A DNA stretch of 40,403 nt from Paenibacillus camerounensis (GCF_000723885.1 NZ_CCDG010000087.1:1-40403); one strand, 5' to 3'. Shown: positions 22,809 through 33,178, counted from the first letter of the stretch. The notes: generated from the letters alone by a model not told the origin. Numbers and translations: made by a program.

Positions 22809-24236
22809 ATGAAAACAGCTAAAAAACTTGCAGCAGGCCTGATCCTGACTGCCTTAATGGTGAGCGCCGCCGGCTGCGGAAACAACACGTCAAACACGGA
22901 AAACACAGGAAATAAGGACAACACAGGAAATACGCCAACTAAAAGTACAGAGCCGGCCAAAACCTCTGAAGCTTCTGCTGAAAAGGTCAAAATCATCTAC
23001 TCCATGTGGGGAAGCGCGGCAGAAGGGAATACCACACAAAAGGTGGCTGACCGGTTCAATGCGTCGCAGGACACCATCGAAGTCGAGGTACAGGCGATCC
23101 CTTGGGAGAACTACATGACCAAGCTGAACACGCTGGCAACGGCAGGCCAATTGCCCGATACAGGAATGCTGAAGGAGGATGGCGTCATTCAGTGGTCCTC
23201 CGAAGGCATGCTGAATGATGTAAGCGCTATGTATGAGGGCAGTGACAGCAAGCCGCTCGACAGTCTGGCCTACAAACACAAGGGTAATACCGTGGCCTAC
23301 GCTGCCGCTAACGAAATTCTCTTGCTCTACTACAACAAAGATATGTTCGATAAGGCAGGTGTTGCGTACCCTCCGGCTGTGCTGGACCAGGCCTGGACCT
23401 GGGAGCAGTTCGTAGATACAGCTAAGAAGCTGACCATCGACAAGAACGGCAAGCATCCCGGCGAGGAAGGCTTTGATGAACAGGGTATCGTCCAGTTCGG
23501 TGCTTCTGTTGAGAATCTTCCGTGGCAGCTGGAAGCCTGGGCGCTGAGTAATAGCGGCGGATTCTATTCCGAAGACGGATCAGAGGTGCGTATCGGAGAG
23601 GACGCCAGCATGGAAGCCATTCAGCGGGTGGCTGACCTGTACCTGAAGGATCATGTTGCCCCGTTGTCCGTCGGACAGACCGATGACGGCATCCAGCGTA
23701 CCGTGATTGCCGGTACAGTCGCTATGGCGACAAACGGCCAGTGGAATGTAGGAACGAGCCTGAACTCGGCCAAGGAGGAAGGGCTGAATTATGGTGTAGC
23801 CGTTCTGCCATATATGAAGGATAAGGTTACGATCAGCACAGGCGGCGCCAACGTCGTCTTCTCCCAGACCAAGCATCCGAAGGAAGCAATGGAATGGCTG
23901 AAATGGTACAACTCGGAAGAAAACAACTGGGAGCTGATCTCCTCGGGCATCTGGATGCCGACGCTGGATAAATGGTATAAGGATGAGACGCTCACCCGCA
24001 AATGGGTTGAAAATCCGAACTTCCCGCCATACGACGAATACAAGTCCGCGGTAGTTGATTATGCCCAGTCTCCGGCCGCAAGACCGGCTGCATGGTTCTA
24101 TACGAACTATACAACAGACTTCAACACGCTGCTCGGCTCCGTTCTGGGTGATGTCTGGACCGGAAAAACGACCGCCAAAGAAGCCATCACCAAAAATCTC
24201 GAAGCGCTGAAAGCCGTACACGCAGGCAGCAATTAA
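22809..24236 (+). CDS. ABC transporter sugar-binding lipoprotein (CUT1 type)
   Basis: A 475-residue extracellular solute-binding protein of family 1. It has a lipoprotein signal with the lipobox SAAGC (Cys23), then a Ser/Thr/Asn-rich flexible linker to about residue 55, then the two-lobed binding fold (IIYSMWGSAAEG, GQLPDTGML, EILLLYYNKDMFDKAGV, GTVAMATNGQW). It captures a sugar or oligosaccharide outside the membrane and delivers it to the two permeases encoded next. GGGGAG lies about 10 bases before the ATG. It is the first gene of an operon that ends with the giant surface protein. Confidence 0.94.
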   Translation: MKTAKKLAAGLILTALMVSAAGCGNNTSNTENTGNKDNTGNTPTKSTEPAKTSEASAEKVKIIYSMWGSAAEGNTTQKVADRFNASQDTIEVEVQAIPWENYMTKLNTLATAGQLPDTGMLKEDGVIQWSSEGMLNDVSAMYEGSDSKPLDSLAYKHKGNTVAYAAANEILLLYYNKDMFDKAGVAYPPAVLDQAWTWEQFVDTAKKLTIDKNGKHPGEEGFDEQGIVQFGASVENLPWQLEAWALSNSGGFYSEDGSEVRIGEDASMEAIQRVADLYLKDHVAPLSVGQTDDGIQRTVIAGTVAMATNGQWNVGTSLNSAKEEGLNYGVAVLPYMKDKVTISTGGANVVFSQTKHPKEAMEWLKWYNSEENNWELISSGIWMPTLDKWYKDETLTRKWVENPNFPPYDEYKSAVVDYAQSPAARPAAWFYTNYTTDFNTLLGSVLGDVWTGKTTAKEAITKNLEALKAVHAGSN

Positions 24237-24243
24237 TAGAGAA

Positions 24244-24295
24244 GGGAGCTTGACCGCCGGTATCGCTGCAAAAGCACTTACGGCGGTCAGCTCCC
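24244..24295 (+). other. Intercistronic hairpin between binding protein and permease genes
   Basis: GGGAGCTTGACCGCC and GGCGGTCAGCTCCC pair almost perfectly around a loop of about 22 bases. No T-run follows, so it is not a standard terminator; it may protect the 3' end of the binding-protein mRNA after processing. Confidence 0.75.
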
Positions 24296-24316
24296 AACTG
24301 TGAGGGAGAGCGAGAT

Positions 24317-25252
24317 ATGGAAACCGTTACTAAGCTGCAGAAACGCCGTCCCCGTAAGCCTTCCCGTATTCATGCAAGCGAGGCGCGCACCGCATATATC
24401 TGTCTGATTCCTGCTTTTCTGGGACTAATCTTTCTGACCTATCTGCCGCTTGCCGGAGTGCTGGGAATCAGCCTGACGAACTGGACCGGGCTGAAGAGCC
24501 CGGAATTTATCGGCCTGGATAACTATATCAAGCTGTTTACAACCGATCCTTATATCAAGGATTCGATCCTGGCGACGCTTTATTTTGCAGGCTTATCAGT
24601 GGCTGGAAGCATGGTCTATTCGCTGTTCATCGCCATGCTGCTTAACCGTAAAATTCCGGCGCGGAGTTTTTTCAGAGCTGTGTTTTATGTGCCTTATGTG
24701 TTGCCTGCCACTGCCATCTACGTAGGCTGGTCCTGGCTGTATGAGGGGAACTTCGGCTTCTTTAACTACCTGCTCTCCGAGCTGGGCCTGAATAAAATCC
24801 TCTTTATCGCCGATTCCAGCTATGTCGTGCCTTCGCTCTCCCTGATATCAGTCTGGCTTGCCGGGAATCTGATCGTTATCTTCCTGGCCGGGCTGCAGAA
24901 TGTGCCGGTGGTATATCATGAAGCCGCAGAGATGGATGGAGCAAATGGATGGAAGCGCTTCCTGCATATCACCCTGCCTTGTATGACTCCGATCATTTTT
25001 TATAATCTGCTGATGAGCCTGATTGCCAATCTCCAGATCGTTACACCGGCGCTGGCCTTAACCAATGGCGGTCCGGGTAACTCGTCGCGGTTCCTGACCT
25101 ATCTGATGTACGATCAGGCTTTTGTAAACTATAAGCTCGGTTATGCCTGCGCGACCACGCTGATTATTTTTGCTATTCTTGCTGTCTTTACCACGGTGCT
25201 GTTCAAGACGTCCGGACGGTGGATTTTTAACGAGGGAGGCGACGACAAATGA
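24317..25252 (+). CDS. ABC sugar transporter permease (MalF/UgpA type)
   Basis: A 311-residue inner membrane protein with six predicted helices, the first starting at about residue 25 (YICLIPAFLGLIFLTYLPL). The EAA loop that contacts the ATPase reads HEAAEMDGANGWKRFLHITLP. It is the first of the two permeases of the importer. GAGGGAG lies 8 bases before the ATG, and its end overlaps the next permease by 4 bases. No ATPase is encoded nearby. Confidence 0.94.
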   Translation: METVTKLQKRRPRKPSRIHASEARTAYICLIPAFLGLIFLTYLPLAGVLGISLTNWTGLKSPEFIGLDNYIKLFTTDPYIKDSILATLYFAGLSVAGSMVYSLFIAMLLNRKIPARSFFRAVFYVPYVLPATAIYVGWSWLYEGNFGFFNYLLSELGLNKILFIADSSYVVPSLSLISVWLAGNLIVIFLAGLQNVPVVYHEAAEMDGANGWKRFLHITLPCMTPIIFYNLLMSLIANLQIVTPALALTNGGPGNSSRFLTYLMYDQAFVNYKLGYACATTLIIFAILAVFTTVLFKTSGRWIFNEGGDDK

Positions 25253-26118
25253 GCGTAGCTGCATACGGCAGATTAAAAAGTAAAAAACGCAGAACCAGAA
25301 CCATGAACATTCTAACCTTTGCTGTCGTCGTTGTATTTGCGCTGATTGCCTTTTTCCCGATCTGGTGGATTTTCCGCACCTCACTGATGACGAATGCTGA
25401 AATCTATCGCTACCCTCCTTCACTAATACCGGACAAATGGCTGTTTTCCAACTATGAAAAGACGCTGGAGATTTTTAAATTCTGGAAGTACTTATGGAAC
25501 ACAATGGTTATCATTACTCCCTCCTGTCTGGCAGGGACCTTTACGGCTACTTTGTGCGGATATGCCTTTGCAAGGCTGCGGTTTAGAGGGAAAAGCCTGC
25601 TATGGGCGCTCTGCGTAGGCTCCATGCTGCTGCCGGCCATGGTCACGCTCATCCCGCTGTATATTGGCTGGACGCGGGGGCTGGGATTCAATGACAGCTA
25701 CTGGCCGCTCATTCTGCCTTATTTCTGCGGGGGCGGGGCCTTTAACATCTTCCTGATCCGCCAGTTCATTGTGTCGATTCCGCGCGAGCTTGATCAGGCG
25801 GGAACCATTGACGGCGCCGGCTATTTCCGGATTCTGTTCAGCATCATTATGCCGGCGATCCGGCCAGCTATGATCGTTGTTGCACTCTTTATTTTCATCG
25901 GGCTATGGAATGATCTGCTCCAGCAGATGATCTACATCAACTCCAGCGATAAATATACGATTGCGCTCGGGCTGACCAACTTCAGGGGCCAGCTCAAAAG
26001 CGACTGGCCGCTGACAATGGCCGCGACTTGTCTTTCCTTTGCTCCAGGCGTCATCTTCTACCTGATTGGCCAAAAATATTTTGTAGAGGGAATCACGCTC
26101 ACCGGATTAAAAAATTAG
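25249..26118 (+). CDS. ABC sugar transporter permease (MalG/UgpE type)
   Basis: A 289-residue partner permease with six predicted helices (ILTFAVVVVFALIAFFPIWW first). The EAA loop has the variant ELDQAGTIDGAGYFRILFSI. The C-terminal QKYFVEGITLTGLK is typical of the family. The ATG at 25249 overlaps the stop of the first permease (ATGA) and has GGGAGG 9 bases upstream. The giant SLH protein gene begins 15 bases after its stop. Confidence 0.94.
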   Translation: MSVAAYGRLKSKKRRTRTMNILTFAVVVVFALIAFFPIWWIFRTSLMTNAEIYRYPPSLIPDKWLFSNYEKTLEIFKFWKYLWNTMVIITPSCLAGTFTATLCGYAFARLRFRGKSLLWALCVGSMLLPAMVTLIPLYIGWTRGLGFNDSYWPLILPYFCGGGAFNIFLIRQFIVSIPRELDQAGTIDGAGYFRILFSIIMPAIRPAMIVVALFIFIGLWNDLLQQMIYINSSDKYTIALGLTNFRGQLKSDWPLTMAATCLSFAPGVIFYLIGQKYFVEGITLTGLKN

Positions 26119-26133
26119 TCCGAACGGGAGGTT

Positions 26134-29100
26134 ATGATGGGAATGATTACACGAAAACTGAAGCCGCTGGCGGTTGCGCTGCTGATGCTTGTCCAGGCAG
26201 TGCCGCTGTATGCAGGTGCAGAATCTGCGGCTGGTGCAGAGCTGCTGGCAGCTGCTGTAAAGAACGACATCGCTAATGCCAGCCTGTCTGCCAAAGTCGG
26301 TGATCTGGGCCAGATTGAGGAGCTGTATATCAACAATAACCCCGTCAATAAAAAAGGGGCACCGATCAATTTTGTGCTGCCGAACACGACCTCACCGCAG
26401 AATGATGTCCAGCACCAGTGGATGGGTGAAATGATCTTTTCGTACCGTACAGGTGACAGCGGGCAATTCCCCGATAACAGAGACGGCTTTACAGAAGTGG
26501 ATACCAATAAAACACTGGCCGCCGGCGGATCAACCAGAGTTTCCACCATCAACCCGGATAACCCTTATATCCAAAAAACAGCTTCAGCAGACGGCAAAAA
26601 AGTAGAAGTCAACTTTCTGGGACAAAACCTGGATTCAACCGCCCAGCGGGTGATGAAGGGCTTTGACGTCAAGTCGGTATTCGATATGGATACCGAAGAC
26701 GGCTCACTGCTGTGGGAAATCACGCTGAAGAACAAGAGCAGCAAATATATTGAATTCGGTGATATCGGCCTGCCGATGCCCTGGAACAACAAATACCGGA
26801 CGTTATCCGATACTTATGATGACCGTGTAACCGTGCATAATTTTGCCGGCGCAGACAGCGGGTATGCCTATGCAATCCGGACCAGCGGCGAGGGCAACTT
26901 CATGCTGTTCACCCCTGTGCCGGAAAGCGGCGCGCGGATCGAATATGTGGATTACTGGATGCAGGAAAGCGGAGAGCTGCGTGCCGGCAATACCTTCGCG
27001 AACTGGACCGGCGACAGCGGCGGCTGGTATCCGGGGCTGAATGTACTGTACATCCACTCGAAGGATATCCAGAAGACCGGACGGGGCTATTACACCGATG
27101 CCTCCAGCCTGGTGCTGGGACCGGATCAGGAGCAGACATACAAGTTCAAATTCTCCGCCGTCCGGGCAGGCGACAACACGCCGCAGGCTAATGCCCAGAG
27201 CCCGAACAACAGCTCCACCTCGATGGAGGACCGCGAGTCCAATCTGCGTTCCATCCTGTACAAGTCAGGCCTGATCGATGCCGTGGCGGTGCCGGGCTTC
27301 CAGACAGCGATTAATATGCCAGCCAAGCTGGATCTGCACTATGATGACAGCCTTATCGACGTACAGTCGATCGATATCCAGAATGTTGACGAGAACGATC
27401 CATTCGACGAAGAGCATATCCCGGATATCAAGCCCGGCAAGACTAGAGCGGAGATGGTCAACAACTCCCGCACAGGCCGCGGCCTGGCTGACGGGAATCC
27501 GGGCTACGAGGAAGCCTACGAGTTCGTAGAGACAAAGGTAGTTGACGGTGAACAGCATCATATCTATTCGCTGAAGTTCGGTTCCATCGGCAATAACAGT
27601 GTGCGGGTGAATTACAAGCTGAAGGTTGGCAATGAATGGGTCAATAAATTTACCCAGTATGAATTCAATGTGCTGGCCGAGCTGGACCAGACGTCACAGG
27701 CTCATTCGGAATTTATGGTGGAGCAGACGCAGGATAAGGACCCGGACAGTCCGACCTACGGCAACTATTTCGACTGGTATCTCACCGGCGGCCTCGACAA
27801 GAACACCAGCCACTGGGGGGATGACTGGAGCCACGATAATATCAATTTCATGACGATGAAAAATGTGCTTGATCCCGATCCTGCTGAAATCAGCTCCATC
27901 GAAACGTACCTGATCGACTTCATGTGGGAACGCTATATGAAAAATACACAGAAAAGCTATACGGTAGCGAACTATCTCAGAGATTCGGGGGCTTTTACGG
28001 GTAAAGAGCAGCCGTATACCCGTGCGTTCTCGGAAATGATGGAAGCGACCGGCTTCTTCAACATGTACCGTATTCAGAAGGCCTATCCAAGCCTGATCGA
28101 GTACCGGGAGTCCCCGCAATATTATCTGGAAAAAGCCTACGGCATCTACTACAACCGGGTGTCCAGCGGAGCAATCGGATTCTACGGCGAGCAGCAGATC
28201 CCGGATATGATCGAGGCGCTGAAGGAAGAGGGTATGCTGACAGAGTCAGCTAATCTGCAGCGGAAGTTCGCCCTGGACAAAGGCCGGAATATGACCAATG
28301 CCAATTATCCTTACGGCTCCGAGTTTGAGTATGATAACACCGGCGAGGAAGGGGCATATGCGGCGGCCAAGGCGCTGCGGACTTATTATCCGAACGACGG
28401 ACGCGCAGCCGCTGCTGAACAAAGCATGGAAATGGCAGACTGGAAGACACGCGCCATGCGCGGCATTCAGCCGACCTGGTTCCATTATTCCGTTCCGGTA
28501 TTCCGCGGCGGCGAAGGCTGGTGGAATTTCCAGTACACTGCCTCACTCGCAGGCTATATTATGGATGACTGGCTGCGCTATGAGGATGACGGCAGGTCGG
28601 AGGAGCAGACCGCCATCGCCCAGCAGCGCAACTATGCAGCGAAGATTTCCAACTTCAATGCCGTCAACATGGGTCAGATAGCCGCGCAGTCAGTCGGCAG
28701 CACCTCGTGGAGATATTCCATGTATAAGGGCGGAACCGGCACCAAGGATGTCTTCGACGGCGGCTCGCGGGTAATGAATAACGGCTGGAATGATTTTTCC
28801 GGCGAAGCGGAGGAAGGCCTGTACGGTTCCCTGCTCAGCATCAGCGCCGATATTGTGACCGATCCGGTATTCGGGCTGTTCGGATACGGCGCCCTGGTTA
28901 CGGACGGAGGAGACAGCTATCAGATCACGCCAAAGGACGGGTTCGGCAGACGGATCAATCTGCTGGATGAGAAGCTGTATCTGGTGTCCGGGAACGATAA
29001 GGTGACAAGTGCGGATATCCGCAAAGACGGTAAAGCGTTTACCCTGCAGCTTGAGAATACGGCGGAGCAGGAGCATGCATCGCGGATTACTTTTGACGGG

Positions 29101-32100
29101 GCGGGCATCGGGAACGGCTACTATTCAATTAAGCTGGATGGTGCAGACGCCGGACAGTTCTATGTACAGAACAACAAGGGTACCGCCATGTTCCATATGA
29201 GCAGTGCAAAGACGGCTGAACTGGTGATCGAAAAAGCCGATACCGGCGCAAATGAAGCTCCGCAGGTGACGGCAAAAGTTGCGGTGCAACAGCCGCAGGC
29301 ACTGATTCCGTTTATGCTTAACGGCATTGTAACCGATGACGGTGCGCCGGGCGGCAGCCTCACCTACCAGTGGGAGATCGTCAGCACGCCGGAAGGCGGC
29401 AAGCTTACCTTTAATCATCCGAAGGCAAACATTACACAGGCTACGGGTTCAAAAGAAGGCACCTATACGCTCCGGCTTACCGCAGGTGACGGGGCGAAGA
29501 CCGGCTCCGGCGAGGTAACCTTCCAGCTGGCTGCGCCGCCTGAGAAGCAGCCGCCGGTGATCAGCCAGGTGACTGCCGTTCAGGATGTGGCGAACAACAG
29601 CATCGTCATATTATCCGGCACAGCCGTTCCCGATCCGGTGCACAGCGCTGTATTTGAGCCGGAGCTGACCTACGCGTGGACGGTTAAGCAGAAGCCGGAG
29701 GGTGCCGGTGAGGTGGCTTTTGTGGCCGGTAACAAGGAAACGGCCTATGCCCGTGTCAGCAAGGCAGGCACCTATGTGTTTACCTTTACGGCGTCAGACG
29801 ATGACAAACAAGGCAGCAAGGACGTCACGATTGAGATTAAAGAAGATGTTGTAGACGCTTACCGGGCACTCAGCACAGTGACCAAAAAGGACACAGCCCC
29901 TGTGCTTCCGGGTAAGGTGAATGTCCTGTCCGAAGACGGCTACGGGGAGCGGGACATTCAGTGGGATACCCTTGATCCGGCCAGCTATGGAGCTGCGGGT
30001 CAGTTTGAAGCCAAAGGCACAGTCACAGCTAGTGATATAGAGGTGCGTGCTGCCGTATATGTCGTGAGTTCAGGGCTGTCAAATGCCGCGCTGACCGCTA
30101 AACCGTCCGCCAGCTTCTCCGGCGGTGACGGGTATCCGGAAGCGATGAACAACGGCATCGAGCCCAAAAGCTCAGGCGATTTCTCTCCGAACCGCGGTGC
30201 ACCGAACAGCGCCTGGCATAACTGGGGCCGGGAAGGTGATCCGGCCTGGGTCACGTATGAATGGGAGCAGCCGTTCCTGGCCTCCTCCATGGATGTCTAC
30301 GTATTCCAGGACGGCGGCGGAAACTTCCGTCCAAAGGAAATGCAGCTGATGCTCCGTGACGGGGACGGCAAATGGTACACCCCGAGAGCCGTGAAGGGGC
30401 TTGGCAATGAGCTGAACAGATACAACACAACCACCTTTGAGCCTGCTTATATTACAGGCGTACGGATGGATATGAAGCCGGCAGCCAATGGAAGCGGGAT
30501 TCTGGAATGGAAGGTCTACGGCTATACAGGCGCAGTAGATAAGGCAGAGCTGATCAAGGTGTATAACTACGTTAATACTTTGAACGCTGCGAACTTTAAC
30601 GCACCGGGTCTTACGCCGGTTGAAGCGGCCAAGGCTGATGCTACTGCAGTTATTAAAAACCTGGCTGCCACAGACGCTGAAGTTACCCAGGCGCTGGAGA
30701 AGCTGCTGACCGACTTGCGTCTGCTCAGTCCGCGCGATAACAATATGGCCTATCTGGCCAATGTATCATCCAGCTACACCTCGCCATGGGAAAGCCTTAC
30801 CGCGGTGAATGACGGCAAAAAAACAGGCACTAGCCTGCCGCACTGGGGAACCTGGGGCAATGCAGGGGCAGCGGAGTGGGTGCAGTATGACTGGCCGCAG
30901 GGCGCCGCCCTCCAAAGCTCCAATCTGGTGCTGTGGTCGGATGCAGGCGGAATCACGCCTCCTACCAAGTATGTGTATTCTTATATTCCACTGAACAGTG
31001 TAACGAATGAATGGGTTACAGCCGGAACAGTCACCGGGGGCATCAAGGTGGTTGAGCATAATCCTGCAGAATCCGTGAACCCGTATGAATTCGATCCCGC
31101 GCTTGAGGTAAAGGCGCTGCGGGTTACGATGACGAAGCAGTCAGCGGCAGGGGACAACGGAGTGGGCTTATGGGAATGGGAGGTGATCCGTCCGGAAGGG
31201 CAGAAGCAAGAGCAGGAGCCTCCATCTGCTACAGAGGTAAAAGGTGGGGATGTCAGTGAAGCCGATGCTAAGGACGGGAAGATCACCGGAGTAAGCTCCG
31301 CGATGGAATACCTGAAGCACGGAGCGGATACAGAGATCTGGGCCGCCATCACAGGTACAGAGATCACAGGACTTGATGCTGGAACCTATGAGGTGAGATA
31401 CAAGGAAACGGCCACGCATCAAGCGAGTCCATCCCTTGAAGTTGTCATTGGCAGTCCGGCTGTAGAACCGACGCCGGAGCCGACAACGACACCGGCGCCG
31501 ACAGTGACGCCAGTGCCAACAGCGCCAGCGACGCCAGCGCCGACAGCGACACCAGAGCCGACGGCGACACCAGCGCCAACAGAGACGCCAGCGCCAACAG
31601 CGCCGCCGACGCCAGCGCCGACAGTGACGCCAACAGCGACGGCAGCGCCAACAGCGACACCATCGCCGACGGCGTCACCAACAGCGACAGCGACGCCGAC
31701 GCCGACAACGATGCCAGAGCCAACAGCGACGCCGACGCCAACGCCGACAACGATGCCAGAGCCAACAGCGACGCCGACGGCAACACCGGAGCCGACAGCG
31801 ACAGTGACGCCAACGCCAACAGCGACGCCAACGGCAACAGCGCCAACAGAGACGCCAGCGCCAACAGCGACACCAGTGCCAACCTTGCCGCCGGCAACAG
31901 TGTACGTACCTGCACCTGTGACCAACACAGTTGAAGGAGCTGTGATTAAGGCTTCAACACTGCTGCTTGATCCGGTGACCGGCATAGCTGCCGGGCTATC
32001 AATTACGCAAGAAGATCTCAATATAGCATTATCAAACGCCAAAGCTGACAGCGATGGAGTAAAGACGGTGAGAGTGGCAGTTCCGGTTATGGAAGGCGCA

Positions 32101-33108
32101 GGCGGATATACGGTTAAGCTTCCTGCCGCTGCATTGCGCTCGGATACAGCAAATATGCTAGTAGAGATCATAACAGGCTTCGGTACGATACAGGTGCCTT
32201 CCTCAATGCTAAATCAGGCGGCTGGGGATGCCAGACATGTTGAACTGACTATTGGCAGTGCCGGCACTACTACGCTTGATCCGGTTACCCAAAGCATGAC
32301 CGGCAGCAGACCAGTAATCAGTGTAGCTGTCAAAATAGACGGAAAAGCAGTAGCAGAGGATAGTCTAAATGCATCAGTGGAGGTGCGCATTCCATATATT
32401 GCAGCTCTTAATGAACTGGCAACCTCCGCATACCTGACTATCTGGCACGTTGATGCAGACGGCAAACCGGCTCAGATCAGGCTTGCCCAATATGATGCCT
32501 TCAAAAAAGCTGTAGTATTTACCGCTGCACAGTCCGGGACGTATGCTGTAGCCTACACCAAAAAGAGCTTTGGTGACGTAGTGCAAAATGCATGGTACCG
32601 GCCGGCGGTAGAAACAATGGCCTCCAAGGGCATCATAGACGGTACCGCGTCTACAAGCTTTAGCCCGGGCAGCACGGTTACAAGAATGGAGTATCTGGCA
32701 TGGCTTGTACGGACACTGGAGCTAAAGGCGGAATTTGATGCAAACTTCAGTGATATTCAGGAGACAAACACGTATTACGAAGAAATCGGAATCGCCAGGG
32801 CACTTGGGATAACGACAGGTACAAATGGCATTTTTAATGCTGAAGCAGAGATCACCAGACAGGACTTGGCCGTGCTGACCATGAGAGCACTGCGTGCAGC
32901 AGGTCTTGCATTACAGGCTGATATCTCCGGAGACCTCAAGAAATTCACAGATAGCGGCCAAGTCGCAGCGTATGCTGCGGAGGATCTGGCAGCAATGGTT
33001 GAGCTCGGCTTGATGAACGGGCAGGGCAATGCAGCCCTGAATCCTAAAGGCTCGACAACCAGAGCACAGGCTGCGCAGGTGCTGTATAAGCTTTATCAGC
33101 GGCAATGA
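26134..33108 (+). CDS. Giant SLH-anchored multidomain surface protein (DUF5695-like, Ig-like, F5/8C)
   Basis: A 2324-residue exported wall protein. In order: signal peptide (1 to about 30); a DUF5695-like region (about 40-1035) with a beta-rich first part and a helical part at about 600-900 that may be an (alpha/alpha) barrel; two PKD/Ig-like domains (1040-1135, 1145-1237); a Big_4-like domain (1240-1312); an F5/8C carbohydrate-binding domain (1315-1465); a short helical FIVAR-like spacer (1466-1530); a second F5/8C-like domain (1535-1685); a small beta domain ending GTYEVRYKETATH (1698-1770); a Pro/Thr linker (1775-1922); a beta domain (1925-2140); and three SLH domains (from 2144, 2204 and 2269) that anchor it to the wall polymer. 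It probably binds and cuts a polysaccharide feeding the adjoining importer; no catalytic residues are assigned. ATG 26137 or 26143 also fit the GGGAGG. Confidence 0.9.
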   Translation: MMGMITRKLKPLAVALLMLVQAVPLYAGAESAAGAELLAAAVKNDIANASLSAKVGDLGQIEELYINNNPVNKKGAPINFVLPNTTSPQNDVQHQWMGEMIFSYRTGDSGQFPDNRDGFTEVDTNKTLAAGGSTRVSTINPDNPYIQKTASADGKKVEVNFLGQNLDSTAQRVMKGFDVKSVFDMDTEDGSLLWEITLKNKSSKYIEFGDIGLPMPWNNKYRTLSDTYDDRVTVHNFAGADSGYAYAIRTSGEGNFMLFTPVPESGARIEYVDYWMQESGELRAGNTFANWTGDSGGWYPGLNVLYIHSKDIQKTGRGYYTDASSLVLGPDQEQTYKFKFSAVRAGDNTPQANAQSPNNSSTSMEDRESNLRSILYKSGLIDAVAVPGFQTAINMPAKLDLHYDDSLIDVQSIDIQNVDENDPFDEEHIPDIKPGKTRAEMVNNSRTGRGLADGNPGYEEAYEFVETKVVDGEQHHIYSLKFGSIGNNSVRVNYKLKVGNEWVNKFTQYEFNVLAELDQTSQAHSEFMVEQTQDKDPDSPTYGNYFDWYLTGGLDKNTSHWGDDWSHDNINFMTMKNVLDPDPAEISSIETYLIDFMWERYMKNTQKSYTVANYLRDSGAFTGKEQPYTRAFSEMMEATGFFNMYRIQKAYPSLIEYRESPQYYLEKAYGIYYNRVSSGAIGFYGEQQIPDMIEALKEEGMLTESANLQRKFALDKGRNMTNANYPYGSEFEYDNTGEEGAYAAAKALRTYYPNDGRAAAAEQSMEMADWKTRAMRGIQPTWFHYSVPVFRGGEGWWNFQYTASLAGYIMDDWLRYEDDGRSEEQTAIAQQRNYAAKISNFNAVNMGQIAAQSVGSTSWRYSMYKGGTGTKDVFDGGSRVMNNGWNDFSGEAEEGLYGSLLSISADIVTDPVFGLFGYGALVTDGGDSYQITPKDGFGRRINLLDEKLYLVSGNDKVTSADIRKDGKAFTLQLENTAEQEHASRITFDGAGIGNGYYSIKLDGADAGQFYVQNNKGTAMFHMSSAKTAELVIEKADTGANEAPQVTAKVAVQQPQALIPFMLNGIVTDDGAPGGSLTYQWEIVSTPEGGKLTFNHPKANITQATGSKEGTYTLRLTAGDGAKTGSGEVTFQLAAPPEKQPPVISQVTAVQDVANNSIVILSGTAVPDPVHSAVFEPELTYAWTVKQKPEGAGEVAFVAGNKETAYARVSKAGTYVFTFTASDDDKQGSKDVTIEIKEDVVDAYRALSTVTKKDTAPVLPGKVNVLSEDGYGERDIQWDTLDPASYGAAGQFEAKGTVTASDIEVRAAVYVVSSGLSNAALTAKPSASFSGGDGYPEAMNNGIEPKSSGDFSPNRGAPNSAWHNWGREGDPAWVTYEWEQPFLASSMDVYVFQDGGGNFRPKEMQLMLRDGDGKWYTPRAVKGLGNELNRYNTTTFEPAYITGVRMDMKPAANGSGILEWKVYGYTGAVDKAELIKVYNYVNTLNAANFNAPGLTPVEAAKADATAVIKNLAATDAEVTQALEKLLTDLRLLSPRDNNMAYLANVSSSYTSPWESLTAVNDGKKTGTSLPHWGTWGNAGAAEWVQYDWPQGAALQSSNLVLWSDAGGITPPTKYVYSYIPLNSVTNEWVTAGTVTGGIKVVEHNPAESVNPYEFDPALEVKALRVTMTKQSAAGDNGVGLWEWEVIRPEGQKQEQEPPSATEVKGGDVSEADAKDGKITGVSSAMEYLKHGADTEIWAAITGTEITGLDAGTYEVRYKETATHQASPSLEVVIGSPAVEPTPEPTTTPAPTVTPVPTAPATPAPTATPEPTATPAPTETPAPTAPPTPAPTVTPTATAAPTATPSPTASPTATATPTPTTMPEPTATPTPTPTTMPEPTATPTATPEPTATVTPTPTATPTATAPTETPAPTATPVPTLPPATVYVPAPVTNTVEGAVIKASTLLLDPVTGIAAGLSITQEDLNIALSNAKADSDGVKTVRVAVPVMEGAGGYTVKLPAAALRSDTANMLVEIITGFGTIQVPSSMLNQAAGDARHVELTIGSAGTTTLDPVTQSMTGSRPVISVAVKIDGKAVAEDSLNASVEVRIPYIAALNELATSAYLTIWHVDADGKPAQIRLAQYDAFKKAVVFTAAQSGTYAVAYTKKSFGDVVQNAWYRPAVETMASKGIIDGTASTSFSPGSTVTRMEYLAWLVRTLELKAEFDANFSDIQETNTYYEEIGIARALGITTGTNGIFNAEAEITRQDLAVLTMRALRAAGLALQADISGDLKKFTDSGQVAAYAAEDLAAMVELGLMNGQGNAALNPKGSTTRAQAAQVLYKLYQRQ
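31701..31784 (+). repeat. 42-bp tandem duplication within the Pro/Thr linker
   Basis: Positions 31701-31742 and 31743-31784 differ by one base. Each encodes the 14-residue unit beginning PTTMPEPTATPT (frame offset by two bases). It lies in a 440-base run of ACN and CCN/GCN codons, so linker length is likely to vary between strains by slippage. Confidence 0.85.
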
Positions 33109-33128
33109 TTGGCATCCGGCAATAAATA

Positions 33129-33170
33129 AAGCGGCTTTGGCCCGTTACGGGACCAAAGCCGCTTGTTTTT
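33129..33170 (+). terminator. Terminator of the importer and surface protein operon
   Basis: Perfect 12-base arms AAGCGGCTTTGG and CCAAAGCCGCTT, with inner CCGT/CGGG partial pairing, followed by GTTTTTG. It begins 20 bases after the stop of the giant protein. Confidence 0.93.
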
Positions 33171-33178
33171 GTCTGCTT

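Noticed and set aside
31419..32171. A 250-codon minus-strand frame rich in Val, Gly and Ala opposite the Pro/Thr linker
   Set aside because: It is produced by the repeated ACN/CCN codons of the sense gene; it has no ribosome site and is low complexity throughout.
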